Assembly (NCBI GenBank): GCA_963971405.1 | Contig: OZ020485.1 | Span: forward strand, 41,785,469-41,849,468 | DNA length: 64,000 nucleotides | Direction of reading: 5' to 3' | From: Psococerastis gibbosa | Lineage: Eukaryota; Arthropoda; Insecta; Psocodea; Psocidae | Part shown: positions 32,894 through 44,773 of the stretch, piece by piece | Numbering within the stretch: position 1 is the stretch's first letter | Layout: every line of letters starts with the position of its first letter | The notes under the pieces: generated by a model | Database searches by the model: none | What the model saw: the letters and a program-made list of their open reading frames with translations, nothing else | What the model was told of the DNA's origin: nothing | Position numbers and translations under genes: made by a program

Positions 32894-33340
32894 AGCCTTT
32901 GTTGTAACATAAATTTAAAAAGTTGTCCCTTAATGCGGCCGCATAGTTGTTTCCTTTTACAGCCTGAAAAATTTTGCATTAAATATTTCAAAGCACATTT
33001 CAAGTACCTAATACGCGTATTGCTTCTGAATAGGCGGGTCTCACGCCTTTGTTTTAACAAATTTGAAAAGTTGTCACTGAATGCGGCTGCATAATTGTTG
33101 TTTGTCATCATTCTGAAAAATTATTTTGCATTAATTATGTCATGTGACATTTCAAGTAATATGAGCTTTGCTACTGATTAGGCGGGCGCGGGCCTCAAGC
33201 TTTTGTTAACATACATTTTAAAAGTTGTCTCTTAATGCGGTTAAATAATTGTTTTCTTTTGTCTGGCTGAAAAATATTTTGCATTAATTATGTCACAGGA
33301 CATTTCAAGTAATGTGAGCATTGCTACTGACTTTAGGAGG
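32894..33340 (+). repeat. Three-copy tandem repeat, about 152-bp unit
   Basis: Units begin near 32898, 33050 and 33201. Each carries a TTTGTT-AACA block, AAAAGTTGTC, AATGCGG, GAAAAATTxTTTGCATTAA and ACATTTCAAGTA in the same order. Divergence between units is substantial. The period is near that of many animal satellite monomers. Confidence 0.85.
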
Positions 33341-34414
33341 GGGGCTCAACCTCACCCATGGGTCCCAGGCCATGGACCCCAGGCTGTGGGTCCAAACGAC
33401 CCTTGCAATTGCTAGGGTCATGATAGTGAATGGTAATTGAAAAATTCGCACCCTTAAATTGCCCAGGGCGTAGCATCTGTAAATTCTTTTGTTATTTTCA
33501 TCCACATTTTGTTTTGCCCCCACACGCATGATAAATAGGGCAAAGAGAAAAGAGGGAGATGTTTCATATCGAGGGTCCATCTCATTAGAAAATCTCGTGT
33601 TCAAATTTCAATTATTCACAAGGGTACACCACTGGAATTTATTTAATACAATATTTCGGATTTTGCCCCAGGGAAAACCTTTCCAAAAGTTCTGTATTCC
33701 CCTTTGCAGTCATTAGCATTGGGCAAACTTTCCCAGATTACACGTTAGGTAGGCACACTGTTGTTTACGATTCATTCACACATTTGTTCTTCACACCTTG
33801 TTCATTGCCCAGTTTCTGCTAAGGTTACTGTTTTATTGGGGGAGGCGTACATTGTAACCGTAAAGCCTCCTTAAAGTCCAATAATCATGTTTGTCGATAA
33901 TTTAATTGCACTCTTCCAGCCACTAATCATATAAAAGAACCATCTTAATTCGTCAGTCTTAGTAATAAGAAGGATTAATGTGCATAATTTGTATAGTATG
34001 ATAGTAGCAATTGTGAAGTAAATATAATAATATTATTGTAATAATATAAATAGTAATACAATAGTAAAATACCTTGCAAATCTTTTACAGTGATTGTAAG
34101 TTGCCCACACTATGTACAAGAAAAATATTTCTCTGTCTAAATTATGTAATATACATAACAATAATCGGAAACATCCTAATGTTGAAACACAGAAAGTCAG
34201 TCAAAACATTAAAAAGTACATTTTTGTTACTTATTCCTTGATGAAATTAATTTGGGTCTGTGCCCCCCCCCCCCCTCACATTCGGAATTCCTCATTTCCT
34301 AAACTGTTTGACGGTTGTCACTGGGTGTGATGGTGGAGTCTTTTGGTGCGCTTCTGAAAAAAATAAAAAAAATATCTACCAGATTAATTTGGAGAGATCT
34401 TCATCTAATTAATG
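33341..34414. other. Non-coding interval
   Basis: Short GGGTCC/GGACCC palindromic motifs near 33358-33395. No gene. Confidence 0.35.
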
Positions 34415-34560
34415 CCTTTTCTATCGAAGATCGAAGATCAGCATGGCAATCGATGTCATGATGATTATAAGAGTACTAGGGAATTGTAATGCAGCGGTTT
34501 CCTGTTGCCTTCTGCACCCTTATGCCGGTGACTATACATTGAGGTCCAGTGGCGGAGCGT
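34415..34560 (+). repeat. Repeat family 5, 5' part
   Basis: Matches 37083-37260 and 23505-23670 (TCATGATGAT, TGCAGCGGTTTCCTG, TTATGCCGGTGACT, TTGAGGTCC). Truncated. Confidence 0.72.
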
Positions 34561-35709
34561 GGGATAATTGCGAGTGTAATGCTTGCAAATATTTGTTAAG
34601 TTAAAAAAAACGCATAATTTTATATAGCATGTTCTATTTTCTTAGAAAGTAAAAAAATTGAAAACAAAAAGAAAATCCGCATCGTGTTATAAAGCTTGTT
34701 CTATCTTCTTAAAAAGGAAGGATTTAAAAACAAAATAGAAAACATTTGAAATTCTAACGTGACGAGACTCTTCATTTTCTTAGACTGCGTTGATAACGTA
34801 CAATCATACAATCTAATTTGCTCGCGGCTTCCTATAGATTTGAACGAAGCTCTTAATACATTCTAAGGATTGGTTGAGTGTAATGCGGTATTGCACGCCT
34901 TATACATGCACGCTCCGCCACTGTTGAGGTCCAATAGATTGCCCTGCACAAAAAAGGATGTGTTTTTCGCGCATCCTGGCTCAAACTCGATCTGTTCGGT
35001 TGCCATTACACGCATCTATCTTCACCACAGATTATGGACATTCGCGTCTTTGTCTCTGGGACCATATGTCATTACTCATAAGCTCAGTTACTTTGAAGAA
35101 AAAGATCGAGTGATAACTTAATCGTAAAGTCTTATATATTGTACTCTACGCATTTCATAGATGCGCCTACGTAATGAAAAGGCCTGCATCGAGCAGTTGT
35201 ACCAGACGAAACTCTTATCTAGATTAAGGGGTGCAAAGAAAAGGGATGCAAAGGTTGTTATTTGAAATTAGCTTCTGGCCTACGGGCGTATAACAAAGGG
35301 AAGATTTACTAAGCCTGCCCACAACAGCTATGTTCACCCCCAGCTCCTTTATATTTTGGATTTCCAGCTCTACAGCAAACGGATAATTTGCTTTGTACTA
35401 AATTACAAATTATTTTACTGCTTACTGTTTGTGGAAACACACAGTCTCTTGCTGTCGCTATTGATGTGCTGCTGATTGCAAAAAAAAAAAACAATCTGAG
35501 CAATGTGCACAATACAATTAAAAAGGCTTACAAAGGAGTTACGTGCTGAAGCGGCAGAATATGGGATGAACGACCACGGCCTATCATCCCGGATTCTATT
35601 GCTTCATCAATGTGCATAATACAATACCTTAATAGACAATAATAATAAATTGCTGGACCTCATAAAGGAAACCATTTGCTGTTCTACCTGTATATTGGGA
35701 GTTGACAAA
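34561..35709. other. Non-coding interval
   Basis: Nothing recognised. Confidence 0.35.
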
Positions 35710-36068
35710 ATATCGCTCATGCACGAGAAAAGTGACACATTTCTAAATATTGACTTTCGAGATAATTCAAATTTTAGTTCTGACCATTTTTTAGTTTTTA
35801 CTTGTAGTACTATCGAGTCGAAAGAAAAGTGTAATTACCACGTCAACGCCTGGAGCACATTCCGAATTATGTCAGTATTGCCAAACCCGAAGTAGTCAAA
35901 CTTGACAATGGATCAGTGACAAAACGCAATATTATGGAAAGAAATTAAACTAGATATGTGACACTACATGCATAAAATTCGCTATATTTTCCTCGACATT
36001 TTTGTATAAATAACTCAATTTTGCAATTTTTGGAAATGTGTCACTTTTCTCGTGCATTCGAGCGATAT
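35710..36068. repeat. Inverted-repeat element, about 359 bp
   Basis: Arms at 35710-35744 and 36033-36068 are near-perfect complements (ATATCGCTC, then GCACGAGAAAAGTGACACA). The interior is AT-rich. An overlapping 81-residue frame at 35650-35895 has no known motif. It could be a MITE, but no target duplication was found. Confidence 0.65.
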
Positions 36069-36373
36069 GTAGTTTTTAAGGAGGTATCGAAATTAAAAAA
36101 AAAAAAAACACAATACTGGAAGCATTAAATTGTCCAAAAACATGTACAGGTACAGGTAATATAGAAATTTTCAATACAACTTCAATTCCATCTGTTTAAT
36201 TTAATTTATTTTTAATTTTTATTGTTCTTAGGTGCGGGATTCTTTCGAGTACTTACGCCGGTCGGTGTGTGCGTGCGTACGTGTTGCCTTGTTTGGTTAC
36301 TATTGGTAGTTGTGGTTTAGAATGGAGCTCTTGAGTTTGGCTACAGGTGTGGCATAACTCCGGTCTTGATTTT

Positions 36374-37040
36374 GTTTTATTTATTTATTATTATTATTTT
36401 TTTTTACTATAAGCGCCAGACCCGTGTGGCTTTCTGGTTTGTAGTTAGTTTGCCGGTGTTGTTGTCTGTATTGTGTGTGTATGGTATGAGTTGATGGTGT
36501 GTGGCAAACAGCGATCAGGAGGGCATTGGACAACGGGTTGCCCAGTGACCGTCTAAGGGCAGTTTGCCGATGCTTGTATTAAACCGGTGTGTTGTTTGCT
36601 AGATGAGGCTTGCCAGAGCTGCTGAGTGAAGAAAAGGAATGGTGTGCTGGAGAAGTTTTGTATTGTGCGAGACTGCTTTCTTGAAATCTGTATCAGGAGG
36701 GAAGGTTCTGTATCTTGAGTAGACAGGGCATTCTATGACAATGTGAGGAATAGTTAGTCGTACCTGACAATTGTGGCATATGGGTGGTGGGGAGCCCGCC
36801 ATTAGGTGTCCATGTGTTAACCTTGTATGGCCTATTCTCAAACGAACCACCTTCACTTGGTCTCTTCTACTCATCTGGTGCTCGAACAAGTTCCAGCCCC
36901 CCACCCTTGGTTGTATTTTTCTTAGTTTATTTTCCTTCACAGTACTCCACTCTGTCTGCCAACATTCTGTTAAGAGGTAGTGTGCTGTATTTTTAAAGTC
37001 TGACGGGGGAAAGTAAAGTTTTGTTTTACTAAGTTACGTA
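36374..37040 (-). pseudogene. Jockey-type LINE, ORF2 C-terminus and 3' UTR
   Basis: Minus-strand frame from about 37030 to 36599. It reads LTECWQTEWSTV, NKLRKIQP, QVKVVRLRIGHTRLTHGHLM, PPPICHNC and LTIPHIVIECPVY. The RLRIGHTRLTHG segment and the C-x2-C...H...C knuckle are hallmarks of the region after RNase H in Jockey-group and related LINEs. The frame ends at a stop at 36599; a 3' UTR of about 190 bp follows, then an A-rich (AAT)n tail (36374-36406 on the plus strand). It is 5'-truncated near 37040. No stop or frameshift occurs inside the retained part, so it is relatively young. Confidence 0.88.
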
Positions 37041-37082
37041 AAGTATACTCCCTTTTTCTTTATTCTCCTTCTTCCTTTTCTT

Positions 37083-37490
37083 CTTCTTTTATTGATCATG
37101 GCAATCATAGACACGTAGATACCTTGTTTCGGACTCCCCAAAAGGAAGTACCTATCGAATGGATTAAGTCATGATGACTGTACTAGCGCATTCTAATGCA
37201 ATGGCTCCTCGCTGCTTTCGGCATTCTCATGCCGTTGACTCTTCGTTGAGTTCCTCGGCCTTCGGGGCCCAACCCCAGGACAAAAGAGTGCTGTAGTAGT
37301 GGTTGCTTATTTAGTGGCGGCAACTTCGCCCCGTCACATGGTCATCCTCGGGTTAGTCTGGCTTTTTATAGATAAGCCTGCACCACCAGACTTGCCCCCA
37401 CACCCTCCAATTAAGTTGCTGCTTGATCTGTTGGTGTTTTGCTAGCCGCCACCTGCGACCCCCTAGTAGTCGGCAGCTCAGCCCTATAGT
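37083..37490 (+). repeat. Repeat family 5, longest copy
   Basis: Joins the 5' part (as at 23505, 34415) and the 3' part (as at 29225) in one 400-bp unit. This copy therefore defines the family: ATCATGGCAATCAT, TCATGATGACTG, CATGCCGTTGACTCTTCG, GGTTGCTTATTTAGTGGCGG, CCACACCCTCC, GCCACCTGCGACCCC. No tRNA boxes or coding frame found. Confidence 0.78.
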
Positions 37491-38699
37491 AAAGTATACT
37501 GTAGACGATAATAAGAAAACTATAGATACAGAACATCCTCCAGCCCATAGATTTATATTAAAATTATTATGTATTTTCTTCCCTTAAATAGTAAGCCTAA
37601 TCTCATAATGTATTCGCCTTTTTTATTTTTTGTGTTTTAAAGGGCGGGTCCATGTTGGGAATTTGCGCTAGGAAATTGGGATTGTTTACCGATTATTTAG
37701 TGGTAGTTGTGTAAGTAGTGGGGAGGGGGGGGGGTTAAATGTTGAAGAAGAGACCGGTGGCTCTTAGGAATTGTATGATATTATTTGTGGCTGTTGTTTT
37801 GTTTCCAAGCGCACCGGAGAGGGCGGAGGGTGCTCGTAGGACGGAGGCTCGCCTTGTTTAGGTTATTAATATTGTTAAATTTTGTGTTATAAGATACCTT
37901 CTTTATTACTGTATTACTGTGTGTGGTTATGAAGGTACACTGAATTTTGGATAAAATTAGTTTCCTGAACTCACTAAACAATATTGTTTATCCAGGTACA
38001 CTTCATTGTACGTATATGAGCTGTATGAATCCAATAGAGAATTTTATATGAAAAGGGTGGACTATATGTTGTTTCGAACACAAACAAAAGGGAGATTGAT
38101 AACAAATCCCCTGTTGTAACCCGCAAAATATGACCCTTGAGGCGCAAGGAGGGATTTGTAAAAGAAATTACCTTTTGTGACCCACCCAACCTTTACAAAC
38201 ATTTTGACCAGGAACTTTCAATTTGCTCGTAGTCGTACAACCCTAAGGTTGGAACATTGAAAAATTTAATCTGAAGTAAGTTAAAAACCCAGACATATCA
38301 TACCCTTTTTTATTAACGCAAAAACGGGTGAACAGACACACATGGGTGAAACAGGATGTAGCGTAATTTTTAGATTTGTGGCCAAAATATTGGTTTTCAT
38401 AAACCAATACAAATGATATTAAATTGAAACTAAAGCAAAGGAGTTTTTCTTCTATGTAAACTGCAATTTGGCCTCGAACCTTACACCAAAGTGCTTTCCC
38501 TGTTTACCCATTTTTTTTTTTTTTTTTTTTTTTATTTTTTTTTAAATTTGGGTACAGGTGTTACCTGTGTGCACTTAAGCCTATTTGGCCTATTGTGCCC
38601 CTACAACAAAGTATCTACATCACTTCTACATCTCTTCCTCGAGAACTATCTCCCTCAGGAGAACCAGGATCTTGAGGGGATTTAGAAGTTGTAGATCTT
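37491..38699. other. Non-coding interval
   Basis: A poly-T run of more than 20 bases lies near 38511-38533. Nothing else recognised. Confidence 0.35.
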
Positions 38700-39221
38700 T
38701 TACATGTAACTGCAAGCTTCCCGAGCATGCTGCTTTTCTTCGTGCGATTGTATCGCAATGAAGGAGGATGCTCTTGAGGTCCTCCACTCCTTCATTGCAG
38801 AATCTGCAAGACTAGTTGCATCCCCAAGAGACTTCAGATATATAACCCTAAGACCAAAGAAGCCGAGGCCTGTTCTTGGTTTTGTACGTCCTAGCTTAGA
38901 GCCATCAGTAAACCACTTGATTGTGTGACTATTGAGAATTCCTGCTGATTCACAGTATTCTTTCTTTGTCCCTAATATAGTTTCGAATTCCCTCCTAAAA
39001 CAGTATTTTGGATGGATTCTATCGCTTGGCATATCCAGGCAGTGGTCAGACGTAGTCAGAGAGGCTGAGTCTCTCTTAACTGCCCTTCCACTCCTTTTTA
39101 ACCCGCTCCTAATAATGCCCTTTCGGCTGAAGTTTCCACTGCAACAAGGAGGGGTGGGAAGTCCAGTACTATCTCCATTGCTGCAGTGGGACAAGATTTC
39201 ATAGCCCCTGTAAAGCATCAT
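38700..39221 (-). pseudogene. LINE RNase H fragment
   Basis: A 173-residue minus-strand frame contains IKWFTDGSKLG followed by TGLGFFG and YLKSLGD. FTDGSK...G.G is the first catalytic motif of RNase H in I/Jockey-group LINE polyproteins. The residues before it (LDMPSDRIHPKYCF, FETIL) fit the linker after reverse transcriptase. Later RNase H motifs (E and D) are not recognisable and the frame ends in unrelated-looking sequence, so it is a truncated relic. It has the same strand as the fragment at 36374 but need not be the same copy. Confidence 0.7.
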
Positions 39222-39512
39222 GTTAGAGAATGCGGGCTTCTGAATTTAGCCATAATTTGGATACCTAATTCAGAGAAAAATTCTCATGTGGTTTGATTTT
39301 GCCGTGTCCATGAAGCCATGACCAATGGTATGGTTACAGCAGGAAAAGACAGACATGGCAGCCTGTTTACCCATGCGTCCCCCGTGGTCAAATATCGACT
39401 GCCTATAGATTAGATTTTCCCTATCCTGAAGCATTGTTAAATGACACTGACATTAAACTAACTTAAGTTTAAGAGGCAACACTCTCCTTGTAACCGATAA
39501 TAGAGGATTAAA

Positions 39513-39650
39513 AACACATTTGGACTTCGGGATTAGAACCCACGATCTATGCCTAGTCGATGACCCAGCAAGGCATAGATCGTAGGTTCGAATCCAAATT
39601 TTTCTAGTTCGTCTTATTTGGTTAGAACCCCTGAATAACATTATTAAAAC
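39513..39650. mobile_element. SINE family II, short fold-back
   Basis: Arms at about 39513-39553 and 39571-39600 carry reversed and forward B-box-like segments (GGATTAGAACCC and GGTTCGAATCC) with ATCTATGCCT / AGGCATAGAT between. The loop is about 17 bases. This is a third instance of the head-to-head arrangement. Confidence 0.72.
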
Positions 39651-40909
39651 CTTTAATGATGCATTTATGTACTTTGCCGTTACTGTATTGTATCTTCTTA
39701 TTGCATTGTACTTGTATTTAAACACACCCTTTATATGCAGTGGCAATTGCCCCAAACGAAGAAGCTTTATTGTTTCAGATGCTGTAGTACTTTCTGCAGG
39801 GGTAAGAAAAATGTTTCAAAAATGTACTCAAGGAAAATAGCCTTGGGTCAATCGGATAGTTGAGGGGCAGCAATAAAAGACCTTCAGAGAATGAGGGCAG
39901 GGGTAGATGAAGATGAGGCAGTGTTTATATTATGGTCACGTGGCTTGTGCATCCCTCAGCCCCAATCATTGCGTTTAGCCCCCAAGCCGAAGAATGACTA
40001 TTCTCCCCTCTATCTTTTTCCATTCCCTGTTTTTTTATATTATCTTCAACCCAGTTATATTAGCATCACGTCATCTTCACCCAAATTACAGGCTGGATGT
40101 TTTATATTTTGATATGGCTAGGCGCGATCTCCCAATGCTTATCCGTTATGTTTTCGATTTACGATAACCTCCCTACACTTTATCACGCTCTGTTACCGGA
40201 ATAATCCAATTAATTGGTAAAGACCTGAATTATGAAACGGACGATCGCGGATTATTTTTCTTAGCGTGTGACCAGGTATAGCTTAGCAACAAAGTCTCTG
40301 TTGCTTGTTTTCGAATGCCTCCAGACGGCTTGAACATAAAATGTGGTCTGCACAGACTCAAAACAGTCAAAACTTACTGTATACTTCAGTAAGCATAGTT
40401 GGAAGGTCTTCACGTTCTCATGTCTTTGTGCTGTAATGACGCTAATGTTTAGAAAGAAAATTCAACAAAAGGAAAAAAGGATTGGGGTAATGCAACAGAA
40501 TACTCCAAAAATTTACTGTGACGACCGTTTGGGACGCGGGTCCGTCAATTCAGTTTTCATTTCTTTAATTCCTTTGCTTTTGAGGTAAAATAAGAAGAGC
40601 AAAAAATGTTACCCATGAAGGATTGATGGGGTAGTCGGCAGACAAAGTTACCGCTTCTCGGTTTTTTATTATATCCATTTGTCAGATGTTGCTGTATGAA
40701 CTGTTGCAAATGGAGTTTCCGAGGTTCTATTTCGCATTTATGGCGGTTTCATGAAGTATCGTATTGAGAGTTTATCAGGTCAAAATTCATAAATTATTTT
40801 TATATATCCTTGCAAAAACTTTATGCAGTCTCTTTCGAAATATCGAACACTCCCTTTATTTTTTCTTTTATTGACAGCCATATCATATTTAATTCAGGTG
40901 GATCTTATC
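39651..40909. other. Non-coding interval
   Basis: Nothing recognised. Confidence 0.35.
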
Positions 40910-41455
40910 AGTGGACCTATTAGGGTGATTATTATCAATTTTAACGTGGGATTAGAAATGTAAATAAGATAATTTTATAAATTTTATAATGGAAAGTGCT
41001 ATTCAAACTTGTTTTGCTTACATGTTTAATTAGGTGCCCATTCCATTGACCGGCTAGGGCTATTTCCAAAAATGGTGACGTGGTAGCAGACATTCAAGAC
41101 TTAGGTGGCGTTTCCACCGACCTCGCATTGCAGAATTGACGGAAATGTTTATTTTCCTCTATGCCATAGTTAAAATTGATCAATGATCATACAGTAAAAT
41201 CACACACAAACAAACTAAAATTAAAAAATGGCTTCATGGGATATGTTAATTACAAACATTTTAATAGATTTCTATAAAAAGAAAAACAAACATTTCCGTC
41301 AATGTCATTTGCAATCTGCAATGCGAGGTCGGTGGAAACGCTACCTAAGTCTTGAATGTCTGCTACCACGTCACCGTTGTTGGAAATAGCCCTAGCCGGT
41401 CAATGGAATGGGCGCCTTACAAGAATAAGTTAATGCTTAACGGCATATTAGGCCC
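40910..41455. mobile_element. TIR family F, copy F3, split by MITE A3
   Basis: The left part (40910-41032) has the family motifs GTGGGATTAGAAATGTAAA and GGAAAGTGCTATTCAAA. The right part (41417-41455) ends in GCATATTAGGCCCGC, matching the family end. The MITE at 41033-41416 lies between them with its TTA duplication. Confidence 0.65.
41033..41416. mobile_element. Nested Harbinger-like MITE, copy A3
   Basis: Ends GGTGCCCATTCCATTG and, reversed, GGCGCCCATTCCATTG. TTA duplicated at 41030-41032 and 41417-41419. Outer and inner inverted ends as in A1. Length 384 bp. Confidence 0.9.
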
Positions 41456-42285
41456 GCAGGTGAATTTTACTTGAATATTTGAAGTTTTATAGTAATGGAA
41501 GTTTTACAAAATCCATGACCACCCGTTTATAGTTGTAAAGACTTAATGTGAAGCAAACTCTTGTCGAAAAATGCCGCATATATGAATAAAAATTTAAAAT
41601 ATATATTGAAAACTTCTGGTAAATTTTATTCCCCGAAGTAAACAGTTTGTATTTTTGACATACTATACAACAAATTATGCAGGAGGGAATGTTGCAAATT
41701 TAGTCGGCTGCTGCACAAAGCTTTTTGCTTAAAGCTGATTTTGAATTGTTTTTATGTTGAAATGATTTTAATAAAAGCTGCCAACATCTCTTTATTCACT
41801 TGTGCAAAAAAAATGAATTAGGCCTACTTATTATATATGTGGCCGTTTTCCTCGGAAAATGCCTGTTTTCTGTCAAATTATGAAATATTTTATAGACTAA
41901 TCCTAATTTAGAATTTGTCACTGTAATATCTTTATACAATAACAAACAATAAATAATTATTTGGATCTTTAAACATTTTCCAAGAAATTAAATGCCTTAA
42001 AATCTTAGTTTTACTTCATTAGCGCTTAGTTCCCTAAATGCGTTCTTACATCATTGTGCAAACCTGCGACAAAACTTTACAACTAATTGGCTCTAAATTT
42101 AAGTAATATTTTCCATACTCACTTTGTAATTTCGTCATTGTAAAAAATAAAATAACTTAATCAAATATTAATAAAACGTAAAAGCGACCGGTTTTTATAT
42201 TATACTTTTATATATTTTTTGGTAATACATGACATAGTTATTTTATTTTAAAATAACGCTCTAAATCTCTTTATATCGCTAAACC
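41456..42285. other. Non-coding interval
   Basis: Very AT-rich; nothing recognised. Confidence 0.35.
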
Positions 42286-42498
42286 CATGGCCGTGCCCAG
42301 GGGGGTGGTCCAAGTGGTCCGGACCCCCCCCCCCGCGAAATATTTTTTTAAAAATGTAAACATGTATTGTTTGAAGAATTGGAATAAATTTCATTAAATT
42401 TGAACACAGGATCAAATGGAATTTCATTAATAAATTACGTTAAAAAAATGTTTGGACCCATACCCCCCCCCCCTAATCAAATCTTGGGCACGGCCTTG
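42286..42498. mobile_element. hAT-type MITE (CATGGCCGTGCCC ends)
   Basis: Inverted ends CATGGCCGTGCCCAGG and, reversed, CAAGGCCGTGCCCAAG. The 8-bp flanks GCTAAACC and CCTAAACC agree at seven positions. Contains G-runs, a GGTCCGGACC palindrome and C-runs. Length 213 bp. Confidence 0.85.
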
Positions 42499-42506
42499 CC
42501 TAAACC

Positions 42507-43088
42507 TAATATAATACGGTTCATACGAAGGCTGTCAGATAGCGTAGATACTGCAGCAGGCTGCTCAAAATCCTTGATAGAATTAAGATGCTGACTCAGT
42601 AAATAACATCACTTGGTGCCCTTTCAATTAATTTGCAGGGGACAACGTCAGTTATCTTGAATGATCCCCTTGACAAATTGTACATTATCCACTGATCCGG
42701 GCCGCGACAGCTCGCCTATCACAACTGTCGGCTGTGCCCGTTCAACCTTTATTGCCACCCCTTTCTGTTGTCCCCATTATAATGACACCACACCGAGTAA
42801 TAGATGGCAAACCAGTTTTCTGTCAACCCCTGATATAAAGGTTTTTATTGGCAATGGCACAAAGAATTTGCGGTTTTTTTTTGTCATAGGTAGTTCGGAA
42901 TTAGGATATTTAAGGGCAAATCGGACCTCCCCTCCCCCCCTTTAGTACAAAATCAAATTATTCCTCATAAAAATCGATTATCGAGAGTAATAGAAGAAGT
43001 ATTGTAGAATCAATTCTCCTATACATTTGTATACATAGTATAATATAAATAATTAGATTACTCGTGACTTCGTGGTATTTCATTTTAA
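42507..43088. other. Non-coding interval
   Basis: Nothing recognised. Confidence 0.35.
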
Positions 43089-43153
43089 TAAACAAAAAAT
43101 AACAAAAACTTAGAGTTTTAGAAAAACTCTAAGTTTTTGTTATTTTTTGTTTA
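43089..43153. repeat. Perfect palindrome, 31-bp arms
   Basis: Arms 43089-43119 and 43123-43153 are exact reverse complements around the 3-base spacer AGA. The arms are AT-rich (TAAACAAAAAATAACAAAAA and onward). Confidence 0.95.
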
Positions 43154-43189
43154 TCATAGTATAATAGTTTGTAGCCGGCACTAGCACCG

Positions 43190-43520
43190 AGCGAGTGGCG
43201 TTTCCGTAGATATGACGAGCTCTACGCGATATACCGAGAACCTACTATAGTAGCCGAAATCAAGAGAGCCCGTATAAGGTGGCTAGGGCACGTGGAACGA
43301 ATGCCAGACAATAGGGCTACAAGAGCAGCCTTACACAAGGTGCCCCAAGGGAGAAGACGAGTGGGACGACCTCGGATGCGATTGCTGGACGACGTCGAGG
43401 TGGATCTGGTGACCCTTGGCGTCGATGGTATGTGAAGGAGAGCGCAGGACCGTGCAGGCTGGCGCGATGTGACAGAGTAGGCCAAAGCCCTTCACGGGCC
43501 GTAGCGCCAAGGAGTAAGTA
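43190..43520 (+). pseudogene. LINE 3' end, ORF2 C-terminus (decayed)
   Basis: The plus strand reads SEWRFRRYDELYAIY, then EIKRARIRWLGHVERMPDN, then GRRRVGRPRMRLLDDVEVD, a LINE polyprotein tail of the same type as 8620. Stops interrupt it after VDGM (near 43434) and again near 43480. The end GWRDVTE-AKALHGP is still recognisable. A (TAAG)n tail follows at about 43508-43525. No upstream domain is left. Confidence 0.85.
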
Positions 43521-44488
43521 AGTAATTAACACCGTTTGGTATCAATTTTGAAGTTATCGAGGCATAAATCCTTTGGGCTTACTTGGGGTTACTTCGTTAT
43601 ATCACTGTATATGCATATGTAATATTGAAGAAGCGAAATACAATTATTTATTATTTATTTATTATTATACCTATTAGAGTATGTTAACTGTTAAGTCGAG
43701 TTAAGATAACACTCGTGGAAGTGGAAAAGTAGTTAGACGCACTTCAACTTGGTTGAAGCGAGTTAAACTCTAAAATCAGCTCTGCGATATGAGAATGTAA
43801 TGCAGTTATTAATTTTATTATAAACCCAGTGAACCTGCAATGTATTTTTATGAAATAGTATTTTTGTCTAATTATTATTGTAATATGTCAGAAGTTTACT
43901 GCAAAGCTAAAAGAACATGACAAGACGGCTTGTTTGAATTTAGCTTATTAACCCACCCAGACGTCCTCTCACGATATGTGATGGTAACTTGGATAACACT
44001 TATTTTAATTCGATAACTTCAACATTGTGAATACCCTTAGTTTTTGAAGGCATGAAAGAATGCAAGGTGAGTTTAAGTCCACGCCTTCGAAAACAGTTTC
44101 AAATGTTGTTAGTATCGTCTACATACTAGGGGTATTCACTATGTGATTCAGCATGCTAAATGTTTATCATTTAAAATTCGGAAATGAAAACATTGCAAAG
44201 ATACCTTTACACTGTAGATAGTCCTCCTAATTTAAAATCAACCATATTACATCTATCATAAAATGGCTTAGTAATAGAACAAAAAAGTCAAAATTTATTT
44301 ATTATTTAAAATGTAAATAAATAATAAATATAAATAAAATATAATAATGATAAATATTTAAAAATTAACCACTCACATTACTTGGTATCTGTATCGGCTA
44401 CATCTGCCGATGAATAGCTAAAAAATATACTATAGTAATAAAATTCAAATGGCCACGAGTAGGATTCTCTTTTTACATATTTAACACG
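43521..44488. other. Non-coding interval
   Basis: 44262-44320 (GGCTTAGTAATAGAAC then TTTATTTATT) looks like the 3' tail of SINE family I. Otherwise nothing. Confidence 0.4.
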
Positions 44489-44637
44489 GCTTAGGCGCTG
44501 ATTCCACCAACGTCAATAGTGATATTAAATGTTTTTTGACGTGGTAGCAGACATTTTTAGACTTTCTAAAAATGTCTGCTACCACGTCAAAAAACATTTA
44601 ATATCACTATTGACGTTGGTGGAATCAGCGCCTAAGC
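44489..44637. mobile_element. Fold-back relative of the Harbinger-like MITE (A6), perfect palindrome
   Basis: Two 73-bp arms (44489-44561, 44565-44637) are exact reverse complements with a 3-base spacer CTT. The ends read TTAGGCGCTGATTCCACC, and the arms include GACGTGGTAGCAGACATT, as in the outer arms of A1-A5. The inner element of A1-A5 is absent. It encodes nothing and would fold as a long hairpin. Confidence 0.93.
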
Positions 44638-44773
44638 ATGATAAATATACCGAATAGTGAATGCCTCAACTATTGAATACCTATGTTAAAATAGAGGAGC
44701 ATTTCTTGTTGTCTTCTACTTCGTCTACTATTACAATTAGAGGGATTGTCTTTTAATTTATTAGCAATATAGT

